A stretch of 48,313 nucleotides of DNA from Candidatus Schekmanbacteria bacterium (GTDB lineage Bacteria; CSSED10-310; JACPHN01). The notes under the pieces are model-generated. The model was not told where the DNA came from. It searched no databases and saw only the letters and a program-made list of their open reading frames with translations. This document shows, one piece after another, positions 15,407-24,517 of the stretch (its first letter is position 1; each line of letters opens with the position of its first letter). The DNA lies in assembly GCA_016188575.1 (NCBI GenBank), contig JACPHN010000009.1, positions 1 through 48,313 of the forward strand. Direction: 5' to 3'. A program made the position numbers and the translations under genes.

Positions 15407-18400
15407 GTGAACGGTAGCACGCCAAACAACATAGATCGCTTCGAAGTCATGCGAATATGCGGCAGCGGCACCGCGGGCGTCGTCTATCAAGTGCGGGACC
15501 CCCAGCGGGGCTGCGTGCTCGCCCTCAAGCTTCTGCGGCCCGCGGGCAAGAAGCTGGCGCAGCGGCTCCGCCGCGAGTTCCTCACCATGCAGCGCCTGCA
15601 TCATCCGCAGCTCGTCGCGGTCTTCGACTGGGGAACCTACTGTGACCGGCCGTACTTCACGATGGAGTGGGTGGACGGACAGCGATTTTCCGACTTGTTT
15701 CACCCCGCCGACGGGCACTCGCCCGATGCCGCCGCCCTCCGGACGCGCGTGGAGCTCGCGCGCCAGGTCCTCAACCCGCTCGCACACCTGCACAACGAGG
15801 GTGTGGTCCACCGCGACCTGAAGGCCGAGAACATCATGGTTGATTGCCTCGGCGTGGTCAAGCTGCTGGATTTTGGCCTGGTGAAGGATCCCGAGATCTC
15901 ACTTGGGTTCACGTTGCCCGGAGCCTTGCTCGGGACGCCGGCAACCATGAGCCCGGAGCAGATCGAGGGCAAACAGGTCGACGCACGGGCGGATCTGTAC
16001 TCCTTCGGCGTCGTGCTGTACGAATCGTGCACCGGCCGGCCGCCGATCGAGGCGAGCTCGCTTGGCAACCTGCTGTTGCGGCGCGTCAGCGAGCCCCCGA
16101 CGCCGCCGCGCAGCCTCAACCCCGCAATCGACGCGGAGCTCGAGGACGTGCTCCAGCGCCTGCTCGCACGCGACCCGACCAGCCGCTTCTCTTCCGCTTT
16201 TGAGGTTGCCGACCGCCTCGATCGCTGGCTGGCGACCGGCGAGCCCCCTGCTGCCGGCAGGAACGGGGCGAAGATGACGAGCCCACCGCGCGACCTGCCG
16301 TCGTCCAGTGTCGCCCCCGCAGGTGCCTTCTTTCCGTCTCTCGTCGGTCGAGCCGCGGAGCTGGAGCAGGTCGACGGCATTCTTTCGCAGGTAGCCCGGG
16401 GGAAAGTCTCTGCTTGCTGGGTCATGATCGATGGCGAGACGGGCAGTGGCAAGACGCGGCTGGCGACGGAGATCGGCGTGCGCGCGCAACAGGTGGGTTT
16501 TCGCTTTGCGCGCGGCGGTTGCGGCGGGACGCGACGATCGCTCTTGCCGTTTGACAGCATTTTCCGATCGCTCCTCGTCGGACCGGGCAAGGTCCTGGGT
16601 ACGACCGACCTCGAGCCGGCGGTGCGCACGGCATTGCAAGCGCTTGCCGCCTACTTGCCGAGCCTGACGGAGACAGCTCACGAGCTCGACCCGGTGCCGG
16701 TGCCGGCATTGAGCCCGGTTTCGGAGCGCCATCGGGTCATCGACGCGCTCGCCGTCGTCATCGCCGCGCTCGCGCGCGATCGCGGGCTGCTCCTGATCGT
16801 CGAGGACTTGCAGGAGGCGGACGAGCTGTGCCTGAGCGCGCTCTGGCACATTCTCTCCCGCTTTGCCAAAGGGACGCCGGAGGCCGAATCGACGGGGACC
16901 GCCCGGCACCGCATCGTCGTGGTCACCACCTTCACACCCAACGCCGCGACTGAGGGGCCCGCGGACGTCGGCGCCGGCGACGGTCACTCCTCGCTGTGCA
17001 CCACCACGATTCCCGGCAGCCGCTATCGCCTCGTGCGCATCGAGCTTGGCCGTCTCGGCACGATGGAGGTGCAGGCTATGGTCTCCTCCATGCTCGGCGG
17101 GGTCGACGTTCCAAAATTCGCCGAATGGATTTACGGGCATACCGGCGGTCACCCGTTGTTCGTGTTGGAGACGGTGCATCTGCTCTTGAGCGAAGGAACG
17201 TTGCGGCGGCGGCACGACGGTCGCTGGGTGCTGACGGTAGCGGAACGTCCGGAAGGCGATGCCACCGCGGATGAGCTTTGCCTTCCGGACTTTCCGGAGT
17301 CGCTGTATGACGTCATTCGCCGGCGGCTGGAGCAGCTCGATCCCGATACCAAGGCTGTGCTGCGAGCCGCGGCCGTGATCGGACCTGTGGCGTCTCTCGA
17401 GCTCCTTGCCCGGGCCACGGGACGGGACGAGCACGACTTGCTGTGGCACGCGAGCGCGCTTTGCCGCGCCGCCATGCTGACGCCGCTCGGCGACTACGCC
17501 GACAGCTTTCGCTTCGACCACGACATGGTGCGCGAGGTCGTGCTGGGCTCGTGTCCGCCTGACGAGCGGGCGCGCTGGCATCTGTGCGCGGCCGCCGCGC
17601 TGGAGCAGGCGGGAACGGAAGGCACCGCCGTCGCCTCGGAAGACATCGCCTATCACTACGTGCTGGCCGATGACAAGGTGGCGGCGCTGCCGTGGCTGCT
17701 ATGGGCGGCGACGGAGGCGCTCGCTTCCGGCCGCAATCGGAGCTGCTGGGACCTGCTGGAGCGTTCCCGACTGCTCAGCGCGGATACCGGCCTGTCCGCG
17801 GATACCGAGCTATACGCGGAGCTCCATGAGCTGTCCGGCCGCGTGGCTCTACGCATGGGGCGATTCGAGCAGGCGCGCGAGTTTCTCTCGAGCGCCCTGC
17901 AGGGCGCAACCCGCGCGGGCAATGTCGCGCTCGAAGCGACCCTGAGAGGATCCCTGGCGGAGTGCGCTCTGCAGGCTGGCGAGCTGACTGACGCGAGGCA
18001 TGAGGCGGAGCAGGCGGTGGCCGCCGCGCGGCGACATGGGATCCCCCAGACTGAAGGCGATGCGCTCTACGTGTTGGCCCGCGCCGCCGCGGCGGACCAT
18101 CAGCGAGCGGAGGAGCTGCGCCTGATCCGCGCCGCCAGTGACGCCTACCGCACGGCGAAGGACCTCGCCGGCGAATCGCGAGCGCTCTTGCACCTGGGGC
18201 GGGCCCAGCTTGACAGCGGGCAAGCCGCGTGGGCCGCCGGTCTCTTTCGCCAGGCGCTGGCCCTGGCCCAGCAGGCTGAGGATCCCGATACCATGGCGTG
18301 GGCGAGCTACCGCCTCGGCGAGGCCTTTCGCTGGGCAGGTCGGGTGGTGCAGGCCACGGCGTACTTTCGGGCGAGCCTCACGGAGGCGCAGCGCTTTGGA

Positions 18401-19171
18401 ATTCTTCTGCTCGAGCAACTGTCCGAGGTCAGTCTCATCGGGCTCGAGATCGAGGCCGGCGTCGCCAGTGAATCCGAGGAGAGCCTGCTGCGGATCAAGT
18501 CCGCGATGCTAGGCGGGCAGTTCCCGGTTGCTGTCGGCCTGCTCTGTCTGGAGCTGGCGCGCGTCACATGTAATCGCGGCGCCTTTCAGCGCGGGCGGGC
18601 GCACGTGTTCGAAGCGCTGCAGGCGTTCCGCAAGGCTCGCGACCGCGAGGGGGAGGCCATGGCGATCGCCGAGATCGGCCATTCGCGCTGGCTGCAGGGT
18701 GATGCCGACGGCGCGGCCGAGGCATTCGAGAAGTCGCTGGCGCTGGCGCATCGCATGAGGCTCGTGCCGCCGACCGGCAGAATCCGGGCATTCAAGGCGC
18801 TGCTGGCACTCGATGCCGGGGTGGCGCCGGCGGAGCTCACTCCCGACATCGTGGCGGCGTTTTCGGCGATGAAACAGGGCGGCATCGGTCGCTACACGGC
18901 CCAGCTTCAGGCCGTGGTGGGGTATCTCGGCGTGCTGAGTGGAGACGCGGATGAGGGCCTGCGCACGCTGGCGCGGGCGATTGACGACGGTCGCGACCGG
19001 CAAGAGCTCAGCAGCGAGCTGCTCGGCGCCGGTTTGCACGCGCTCGCGCTGGCATCGCGCCAGGACCGGGCCGAAGCGGAGCGGGTCGTGAGCAGAACAG
19101 TCGATCGTGCCATCGCCGCAGGCTGGATGGCGTGGGCGCAGCGGCTTCCCGATCTCCTGGGGAGACTGTGA
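15407..19171 (+). CDS. Ser/Thr protein kinase with AAA ATPase and TPR domains (PknK-like layout)
   Basis: A 1,254-residue cytoplasmic kinase-regulator. The kinase domain covers about 11-275: loop GSGTAGVV, K41, HRDLKAEN (D137), DFG (155-157) and SPE in place of APE. All key residues are present, so it is probably active. An ATPase domain follows (about 310-720) with Walker A GETGSGKT (343-350) and Walker B LLIVEDLQEAD (461-471). The remaining ~500 residues are helical TPR-like repeats. The order kinase-ATPase-TPR is that of PknK-type signal integrators, in which the TPR/ATPase part senses a partner. The start is GTG 15,407 with only a weak ribosome binding site. Its stop precedes the next gene's GTG by one base, so the secreted protein downstream is probably co-translated. 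Confidence 0.88.
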   Translation: MNGSTPNNIDRFEVMRICGSGTAGVVYQVRDPQRGCVLALKLLRPAGKKLAQRLRREFLTMQRLHHPQLVAVFDWGTYCDRPYFTMEWVDGQRFSDLFHPADGHSPDAAALRTRVELARQVLNPLAHLHNEGVVHRDLKAENIMVDCLGVVKLLDFGLVKDPEISLGFTLPGALLGTPATMSPEQIEGKQVDARADLYSFGVVLYESCTGRPPIEASSLGNLLLRRVSEPPTPPRSLNPAIDAELEDVLQRLLARDPTSRFSSAFEVADRLDRWLATGEPPAAGRNGAKMTSPPRDLPSSSVAPAGAFFPSLVGRAAELEQVDGILSQVARGKVSACWVMIDGETGSGKTRLATEIGVRAQQVGFRFARGGCGGTRRSLLPFDSIFRSLLVGPGKVLGTTDLEPAVRTALQALAAYLPSLTETAHELDPVPVPALSPVSERHRVIDALAVVIAALARDRGLLLIVEDLQEADELCLSALWHILSRFAKGTPEAESTGTARHRIVVVTTFTPNAATEGPADVGAGDGHSSLCTTTIPGSRYRLVRIELGRLGTMEVQAMVSSMLGGVDVPKFAEWIYGHTGGHPLFVLETVHLLLSEGTLRRRHDGRWVLTVAERPEGDATADELCLPDFPESLYDVIRRRLEQLDPDTKAVLRAAAVIGPVASLELLARATGRDEHDLLWHASALCRAAMLTPLGDYADSFRFDHDMVREVVLGSCPPDERARWHLCAAAALEQAGTEGTAVASEDIAYHYVLADDKVAALPWLLWAATEALASGRNRSCWDLLERSRLLSADTGLSADTELYAELHELSGRVALRMGRFEQAREFLSSALQGATRAGNVALEATLRGSLAECALQAGELTDARHEAEQAVAAARRHGIPQTEGDALYVLARAAAADHQRAEELRLIRAASDAYRTAKDLAGESRALLHLGRAQLDSGQAAWAAGLFRQALALAQQAEDPDTMAWASYRLGEAFRWAGRVVQATAYFRASLTEAQRFGILLLEQLSEVSLIGLEIEAGVASESEESLLRIKSAMLGGQFPVAVGLLCLELARVTCNRGAFQRGRAHVFEALQAFRKARDREGEAMAIAEIGHSRWLQGDADGAAEAFEKSLALAHRMRLVPPTGRIRAFKALLALDAGVAPAELTPDIVAAFSAMKQGGIGRYTAQLQAVVGYLGVLSGDADEGLRTLARAIDDGRDRQELSSELLGAGLHALALASRQDRAEAERVVSRTVDRAIAAGWMAWAQRLPDLLGRL

Positions 19172-19172
19172 A

Positions 19173-20480
19173 GTGGACGGGCTCAGGCGCGGCGCACATC
19201 CCAAAGGTGGTTCGCATCCACTGCTCGCGCCGAACGGCCGGGCGCTACACCAAAGTCTCGTCGCGATGTCCCTGCTCCTGCAGCTCGGGGCGGCAACCGC
19301 GCTGGCGAGCACGGACCCCCCGGCGGGCTTCCGCCTCTTTGCCCCGAACGGCCCGTGGAATCTCCGCGCGGACGAGGCGCCACTGCAGCGCGCCGGCGAT
19401 TACGAGGGCACGCCGACGCACGACTCGGCCGCCTACATCGACTTTCTGGATGAGGTTGTCCAGGAGACGGTGATCGCGACCTCGCGGTGGAGTCTGCCGC
19501 TGCACTTCGTGGACAGCCGTGTGACCCCCGGAATGACTGTCGGGTTTACCGGCGAGGAGGGCTACGATAGTGGATTTCTGATCCGACTCAACCCGGTTCC
19601 CATTCCCGCCGAGGCGGTGTCCGATCCCGGGGAGACCAACCACTATCCACCCAGTCTCTCTGACATCGTTCCCGATCGCGACCTGACGGATGCTCACCTG
19701 TGTATCATTGACGTGAACCGGCAGGTCGAGTACGACTTCTGGCATCTGGTCAAGGACGCGAGCGGCCAGTGGGTGGCCAGTGCGGGGACGTCCATTTCGA
19801 CGACGGGAAGCGGCGTCATCGCCGACGTTCCGCCCGACGAGTTTCTCGATTATGCGCGCGGCACGGCGGTACCGCTGGCGGCTGGCGTGATCCTGCGGCA
19901 GGAGCTGGCCGCGGGTGACATTGCTCATGCGCTGCTCGTAACCATTCCCAGCTCTCGCAACCGCGAGGGGTTCTACGTCTGGCCGGGACTGCGGACGGAC
20001 GGGTATGCGAGCGACTCACGTGCCCTGCCGGAGGGCGCGCGCCTGCGGCTCCGGTGGACCGAGGCAGAAATCGAGGTCAGGTTCCAGGCAGGGGAGATCT
20101 CGGCCGCCGGGCGGACGATCGCCCTGGCGTTGCGCCGGTTTGGCGCCTATGTCGTGGACAACGGCGGCGAAACCCACTTCGGCCTGCAGGCGCAAAACAT
20201 CTCCGACGTGTCGGGCGATCACAACCACGACGCCGGGAGCTACGGCGAGCTGCTCGATCTGGACGAGGACGGCTATGCGTCCGACCTGTGGATGATGCGG
20301 GCGCGGGATTTTGAGGTTGTGGCGTTTGGCTACGGGCGCGAGCTCGCGGCAGTGCCGGCCGCCGGCCCGCGGGCCGCGGCGCTCCTCCTGATCGGATTGG
20401 TGCTGCTTGTGCGCGGCGCTGGACTTGCTACTGCGACTCCAGAGGGAGGAAGGTCGCCGAGCCGATCGGTCCGTACGTAA
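19173..20480 (+). CDS. Secreted beta-rich protein with VPAAG-type C-terminal anchor
   Basis: About 435 residues from GTG 19,173, which has GGGGAG eight to nine bases upstream inside the kinase gene's end. An unusually long N-region leads to a hydrophobic signal (VAMSLLLQLGAATALA) with a likely cleavage after ALA. The body is beta-rich. Conserved-looking features are DVNRQVEYDFWHL, HALLVTIPSSR with FYVWPG, GARLRLRW and RRFGAYVVDNGGETH. I associate these with uncharacterised secreted proteins of actinobacteria and deltaproteobacteria, without a function. The C-terminus reads AVPAAGPRAAALLLIGLVLL then a short basic tail, a sorting-type anchor. The final 140 bases are duplicated at 26,717-26,857. 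Coupling to the kinase suggests a regulator-target or sensor relation, by inference. Confidence 0.7.
   Translation: MDGLRRGAHPKGGSHPLLAPNGRALHQSLVAMSLLLQLGAATALASTDPPAGFRLFAPNGPWNLRADEAPLQRAGDYEGTPTHDSAAYIDFLDEVVQETVIATSRWSLPLHFVDSRVTPGMTVGFTGEEGYDSGFLIRLNPVPIPAEAVSDPGETNHYPPSLSDIVPDRDLTDAHLCIIDVNRQVEYDFWHLVKDASGQWVASAGTSISTTGSGVIADVPPDEFLDYARGTAVPLAAGVILRQELAAGDIAHALLVTIPSSRNREGFYVWPGLRTDGYASDSRALPEGARLRLRWTEAEIEVRFQAGEISAAGRTIALALRRFGAYVVDNGGETHFGLQAQNISDVSGDHNHDAGSYGELLDLDEDGYASDLWMMRARDFEVVAFGYGRELAAVPAAGPRAAALLLIGLVLLVRGAGLATATPEGGRSPSRSVRT
20321..20461. repeat. 141-bp duplicated block, copy 1
   Basis: By eye this matches 26,717-26,857 with four mismatches over 141 bases. On the plus strand it encodes the C-terminal anchor of the 19,173 gene. 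On the minus strand it ends with ten codons, SATFLPLESQ plus stop, that belong to the gene at 26,824-27,849. Confidence 0.92.
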
Positions 20481-20541
20481 CGGCCAGCGTGCTGCCGTCC
20501 AGCTCGATCTGCCAGAACTTGTTCGCGCCGCCTTGCGTCAT
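20428..20541 (-). pseudogene. WGR-domain N-terminal fragment fused to a foreign 3' end
   Basis: From ATG 20,541 the minus strand encodes 37 residues beginning MTQGGANKFWQIELDGST and continuing LAVTYGPIG. This is the characteristic start of a WGR domain (nucleic-acid-associated module, here W-Q-x-E with Y-G-x-x-G). At GPIG the sequence switches directly to SATFLPLESQ-stop, the end of the unrelated gene at 26,824. The fusion point coincides with the edge of the duplicated block, so the WGR gene was truncated by that rearrangement. Confidence 0.6.
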
Positions 20542-20605
20542 TTACGACGGCCGGCAGCTCGGCCGGCTGCGAGCCTTCTCTGCTTCGAACCGTCTGCAGG
20601 TGATG

Positions 20606-20700
20606 GTCATCCACTCGTCAGCCGGTCCGAAACCCCGCCCTTCAACGCGTGCGTGATTTCGTTGTCCGGGAACAAGATCGTGCCTTGATTTCCCCTGTCC
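20606..20700. repeat. Dispersed repeat, copy E
   Basis: GTCATCCACTCGTCAGCCGG then TCCGAAACCCCGCCC and a second module, TTCAACGCGTGCGTGATTTC, extending to about 20,700. That second module recurs in altered form at 35,172-35,232 (copy G), so the element is modular. Its outer end lies 65 bp from the WGR fragment. Confidence 0.8.
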
Positions 20701-20953
20701 ATGAGCGATCTCCGCTTTGGATCTCGCCGCGTAGACGGATCCCTCGCCCGCTGTCGATCCCCGCCGCACGCTGGAAGCGCCGCAGTCCGGTGCTCCAGCT
20801 CAGGCCCGAGGCCGCCCTGGTGTCGCAATGAGAGCGCTGCCATACCATGCCCACGGCCATAAAATCTGGCCGCCTCAACCACTGAGTGCCGTCGTCGACT
20901 TCGACAATCGCCGGCGGCCGGCGCCACGTCGTCGGAACACGGGAGCCCGAGCG
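20701..20953. other. Gene-free spacer
   Basis: No recognised product in any frame. It lies between repeat copy E and the small membrane-protein start and is probably rearrangement debris at the left edge of the defence-type island. Confidence 0.4.
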
Positions 20954-21197
20954 ATGGAAGTGTTGTTCGCCATCTTCATCGTCCTCATCCTGCCTCTCGC
21001 TATCGTGGTCTTTCTGGTAGCGCGCTCCACGAGCACCAAGCAGCGACAAGGAGCGAGCTTCCACCTCGACGCTCAGCCAGATCACTGCCGGCCCACGCCA
21101 CCGCGCTCGGCGTCGACCAACGCTCCTGTTCGGCAAGGCGGCTTCGAGCTCCGCGTCGAGGTCGTGGGCCCGCACTCCGTCCGCGGCTACAAGCCCG
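20954..21197 (+). pseudogene. N-terminal part of a small membrane protein, fused to island debris
   Basis: ATG 20,954 has GGGAG eight bases upstream. It opens MEVLFAIFIVLILPLAIVVF, one strong membrane helix, followed by a basic STSTKQR stretch. After about 35 residues the composition becomes Arg/Pro/His-rich and uninformative, although the frame stays open to 21,598 over another gene's sequence. I read it as a real start whose 3' part was replaced by the helicase fragment. A short single-helix protein cannot be excluded. Confidence 0.4.
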
Positions 21198-22040
21198 GGG
21201 CGAAGCGCGATGCCCGCTGGCTCCGCCAGGGAGCAGCTGATCGAGCAGGCACCAGACGGCACGCTGCTCCTCGGCGGACGAGGAGAGCGCATCGTCAACC
21301 GCCACAGCTTCTACGCCGTGTTTTGGTCGCCGGAGGAGTACCGGCCGTTCTCCGGCGGCAAGCTCCTCGGGACCCTGCCCATCACTCAGCCAGTCCAGGT
21401 CGAGATGCACCTCATCTTCGCAGGTCGACGCTGGCAGGTGCTCTCGGTGGAGGAGCAGCAAAAGGTGATCGACCTCGCGCCTTCTCCGGGCGGGAAGGTC
21501 CCGCTCTTCACCGGCTCGCCGGGGCAGGTGCACGACCGGGTGCGCCAGGAGATGCTGCAGGTCTACTTGAACCAGGTCCAACCTCCGGCGTTCCTTGATG
21601 CTCGTGCGAAGGAGCTCTTCCAGGAGGCGAGGGACAACTTCTTCCGGCTTGGCCTCGATCGAACCTGCCTCCTGGGGAGCGGAATGGATTCCCTCTTCTT
21701 CGTGTGGGCCGGCGATCGCGTCCGGAACACGGTCACGACGCTCATGGTCGAGCGCGGGCTCAAGGCGGCGGGCTCCGGGCTCACCATCTCTGTCGCCGGC
21801 CTGGCTCTAGCCGAGCTCGCCGCGCACCTCGAGGCCATCGCCGGCCGCGGGCCCGCGGATGCCCCAACTCTTGCGCGTTCGGTGAAGAACCCGGAGGCCA
21901 ATAAGTACGACGTCTACCTCTCGCCGGAACTGCTGGCCCTGGACTACGCGGCGCGCGAGCTGGAACCCGCGGGTGCCCACAGCCTGGTCAGGCAGCTCGT
22001 CGATTCTGGGTTCAGACCACCGGTGGTGGAGGAGGGATAG
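21198..22040 (+). pseudogene. C-terminal fragment of an Lhr-like DEAD/DEAH helicase
   Basis: About 280 residues without a helicase core. REQLIEQAPDGTLLLGGRGE, VNRHSFYAVFWSPEEYR, the HLIFAGRRWQVLSV segment and the FLDARAKELFQEAR segment are typical of the C-terminal region of large Lhr-like helicases found in bacterial defence islands. The Walker and DEAH motifs are missing. The first possible start, ATG 21,210, is internal to homologous sequence and lacks a good ribosome binding site, so a 5' truncation is clear. The matching N-terminal part of such a helicase lies 3.6 kb downstream at 25,696, after rather than before this piece. The reading frame itself is intact to the stop at 22,040. Confidence 0.65.
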
Positions 22041-22429
22041 GCCGGTCGTGGTCATTTGGCGGCTGCGCGTGTACTGCGGTTGCCGATTCATTCTGCGCAT
22101 GTGGTCAGCGCATGCGTCGCAGGACAAGGAAGCAAGGCGCTTGGCAATCAATCCGCATGCTGGGTGACGCGTTTCGAGGCGTCCTCGCCACCCTTGCTGG
22201 GAAGCAAGTGTAAACTCTAGCTGCGTCACTGTAAACTTCCGTTGACAATCAGGTGGCGCACAGCACGTGCACCGTTAGACAGGCACCAACTCTACTTGCT
22301 TGCCAGTCGATCGACGTTCCAGTAAAGTGGCAGTAATGAGCTCGACCGCTGGAAATCACCATACCCTTTGGACAGGTTTGGACTACCGTCCCCACCTGTC
22401 ACGCGACGCCACGGACGGTAAGGACGCTG
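22041..22429. promoter_or_regulatory. Leader region of the AAA-PIN-ligase operon
   Basis: 389 bp without a gene. Two direct copies of TGTAAACT (22,209-22,216 and 22,230-22,237) are followed by TTGACA at 22,242-22,247. No good -10 box sits 16-18 bp further on. Directly repeated TGTAAACT could be an operator for the HTH protein encoded next, or a relic of an IS21-type transposon end. AAGGA six bases before 22,430 is the ribosome binding site of the HTH gene. Confidence 0.4.
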
Positions 22430-22630
22430 ATGAGCACAGCCGCCATGACGGTGCAGGAGGTCGCCGAGTACCTGAACGTCGATCCGATTAAGGTGTGCCG
22501 GCTCGTGAATCGCGGGGAGTTGCCCGGGTTCAAGGTGGGCGGTAGCTGGCGGTTCCAGAATAACGACCTCGATGACGGGATCACCAGGCAGAAGGCGGCG
22601 GCAGCCAACAAAGAGGGCGACGAACGATGA
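22430..22630 (+). CDS. Excisionase/MerR-type helix-turn-helix protein
   Basis: 66 residues. TVQEVAEYLNVDPIKVCRLV followed by RGELPGFKVGGSWRF is the HTH_17 (excisionase-family) fold, with the wing residues GxWRF. Such proteins bind DNA as transcription regulators or as recombination directionality factors. No integrase is present in the window, and the gene heads a defence-type operon, so a regulator is more likely. AAGGA lies six bases before ATG 22,430. The chimeric ORF begins 55 bp downstream. Confidence 0.8.
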   Translation: MSTAAMTVQEVAEYLNVDPIKVCRLVNRGELPGFKVGGSWRFQNNDLDDGITRQKAAAANKEGDER

Positions 22631-22685
22631 GCCTGTCGTTGAAGGATGCGGCTCAGCGCGGGCTTGTGGATGCAGGCGTGAGCAC

Positions 22686-23171
22686 ATGAGCACGGAGCTG
22701 CAGCCGCGCGAGGGCATGATGGCCGTCGTCCGAAACCGCCGCGCCATGATCACCGACGTTCAACCCTACGATGCCGCCGAGCACGGCAGGTTCCACCTGG
22801 TAGAGGTCGACTATACCGATGGCCTGGGCCAGGAGTGCATCGACGCGGCGGCCGCGGACCGGGACGCCGGTATCCGGGCGTTCGCCGCGCAGAACGGCGG
22901 CGACGGCTGGCTGCTGCCGGAGACCCTGCGCCTCGCCGACCACGACCTCGGGCACGACGACCGCGCTCGTCAGCCGCAACCTGCCGCGAGCGCATTGGGG
23001 CCCCGCTTCCTGGACTGGCAGCTCGCGCCGACTCCCGAGGAGAGCTGGGCGGAGTGTGAGCGGCACGCCAAGGCCCTCCTGGAAGGCATGCCGGCCCCCG
23101 CGGTAACCTCCGGTCCCAAGGCACAGGCCCCCCCACCGCCACTGCGCACCCCTATGGACGAGGAAGCGTAG
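22686..23171 (+). pseudogene. Chimeric remnant: SNF2-helicase-like start joined to methylase-like C-terminus
   Basis: An open 161-residue frame in two unrelated parts. Residues 1-43 (MMAVVRNRRAMITDVQPYD, then HLVEVDYTDGLGQ) resemble the N-terminus of SNF2-type helicases of the DrmD kind. Residues about 70-130 (WLLPETLRLADHDLGHDDRA and GPRFLDWQLAPTPEESW) resemble the C-terminal end of Eco57I-type DNA methylases seen in defence loci. Neither has a catalytic core. An internal deletion joining the start of one gene to the end of the next explains this. Family assignments are from memory and moderate. Its stop is eight bases before the AAA gene start, and it could still be translated. Confidence 0.45.
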
Positions 23172-23179
23172 GAGTCCAC

Positions 23180-24517
23180 ATGTTCAAGAAGCTCTATCTC
23201 CGCAACATGAAGGTCTGGGGCGACCAGCTCTGGGACGAGGGCGTCGAGGTGGCGCCCGTGACGCTGCTGCTCGGTGCGAACAGCGCAGGCAAGACCTCCA
23301 TCCTGCAGCTCCCCCTGCTGCTGAAGCAGACTTTCGAGTCACCGGACCGGCACCTCGATCTCAACCTCGGCGGCCAGCAGACCGACATCGTGGATCTCGG
23401 TACGTACAAGGACCTGATCCACGGCCACGACACGAGCCGAGAGTTGGGGCTCGGGATCGAGGCCGAGGTCCCGGGCACGCCCCTGGTATCGCTGTCCTAC
23501 CGGGTGACCTACACGCTGGCCGCTGGCGCTCCGGTCGTCCAGCAGCTCGATCTGACCGAAGACGATCAGACCTACGGAGTGGAGCGCCAGTCCAAGGGCG
23601 GGTATCGGCTCCATGCGCCAGAATACGAGTCCCGAATGAGGGGCCAGCGCCGCGATGCGCGGCGCAGTTTCCAGCCCGAGCGGTCGCTGATGTTCTCGAC
23701 CGAGGCGCTGGCCGAGTTGGGCCGGGACGGCAGCCACGTCCAGGATCTCGCGCTGCGCGTCATGAAGGTGATGGGCTCGCTCACGTACCTCGGCCCGCTG
23801 CGCGAGCGCCCCGTGCGCAGCTACATGTGGAGTTGCCAGAGCCCCGGAGAGATCGGGAGCCGCGGCGAGCGCGCCGTGCATGCACTGTTGGCGAGCGCAA
23901 ACGCCCGGACGAAGCGCAAGGAGGGCGAGGAAGGTGGCCAGGGCTGGCTGGTCGAGAAGGTGTCGGAGTGGCTGGCGAGGATGGGCGTCGCCGATGCGCT
24001 CGTCCCGGAACGTCAGGGCCGCTCCCGCTTCTTCGAGGTCATCATCGAGGGCGAAGGACACCGCGCGAACATCATGGACGTCGGCTTCGGAGTGTCGCAG
24101 GTGCTCCCGCTGCTTGTTCTCGCCTACTTCGTGCCCAGAGGAGCCACGATCATCGCTGAGCAGCCGGAGATTCACCTGCACCCGCGCGCGCAGGTTGGGC
24201 TTGCCGAGCTGATGGTGGAGGTCTCCCGCGAGCGGGGGGTGCAGTTCCTCGTCGAGACGCACTCCGAGCACATCTTCCGCAGGCTGCAGTTCCTCATCGC
24301 CGACCAGAAGCTGACCAGGGACAAGTGCCGTCTCTACTTCGTCGATCGGCCGAAAGGACGGGCCGCCGAGCTGCGCCGTTTGAATGTGGACGACTTCGGG
24401 CGCGTCGCCGAGTGGCCCGAGCGCTTCTTCGGGGACGCTGCCGGCGAGACGGAGCGGCAGATGCGTCGCATGATGGCGCGTCTGCGAGCTGGCGAGGGCA
24501 GGGGCGACGGTGGCTGA
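23180..24517 (+). CDS. DUF3696-type AAA (OLD-like/SMC-like) ATPase
   Basis: A 445-residue ABC/SMC-class ATPase. Walker A GANSAGKTS (32-40), signature-like DVGFGVSQVLP (300-310), Walker B TIIAEQPEIHLHP (323-335) and the H-loop VETHSEHIFRR (358-368) are all intact. The C-terminal VDDFGRVAEWPERFF matches the DUF3696 tail. No TOPRIM nuclease domain is attached, so the nuclease is probably the PIN protein encoded next. The start at ATG 23,180 is supported by TAGGAG five bases upstream. The last eight bases overlap the PIN gene, implying coupled translation and probably a complex. Related ATPases act as sensors and assembly platforms in several anti-phage systems. Confidence 0.9.
   Translation: MFKKLYLRNMKVWGDQLWDEGVEVAPVTLLLGANSAGKTSILQLPLLLKQTFESPDRHLDLNLGGQQTDIVDLGTYKDLIHGHDTSRELGLGIEAEVPGTPLVSLSYRVTYTLAAGAPVVQQLDLTEDDQTYGVERQSKGGYRLHAPEYESRMRGQRRDARRSFQPERSLMFSTEALAELGRDGSHVQDLALRVMKVMGSLTYLGPLRERPVRSYMWSCQSPGEIGSRGERAVHALLASANARTKRKEGEEGGQGWLVEKVSEWLARMGVADALVPERQGRSRFFEVIIEGEGHRANIMDVGFGVSQVLPLLVLAYFVPRGATIIAEQPEIHLHPRAQVGLAELMVEVSRERGVQFLVETHSEHIFRRLQFLIADQKLTRDKCRLYFVDRPKGRAAELRRLNVDDFGRVAEWPERFFGDAAGETERQMRRMMARLRAGEGRGDGG

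Noticed and set aside
22430-22630. Evidence of a prophage (excisionase)
   Set aside because: No integrase, attachment site or phage structural gene is nearby. HTH_17 proteins also serve as regulators.
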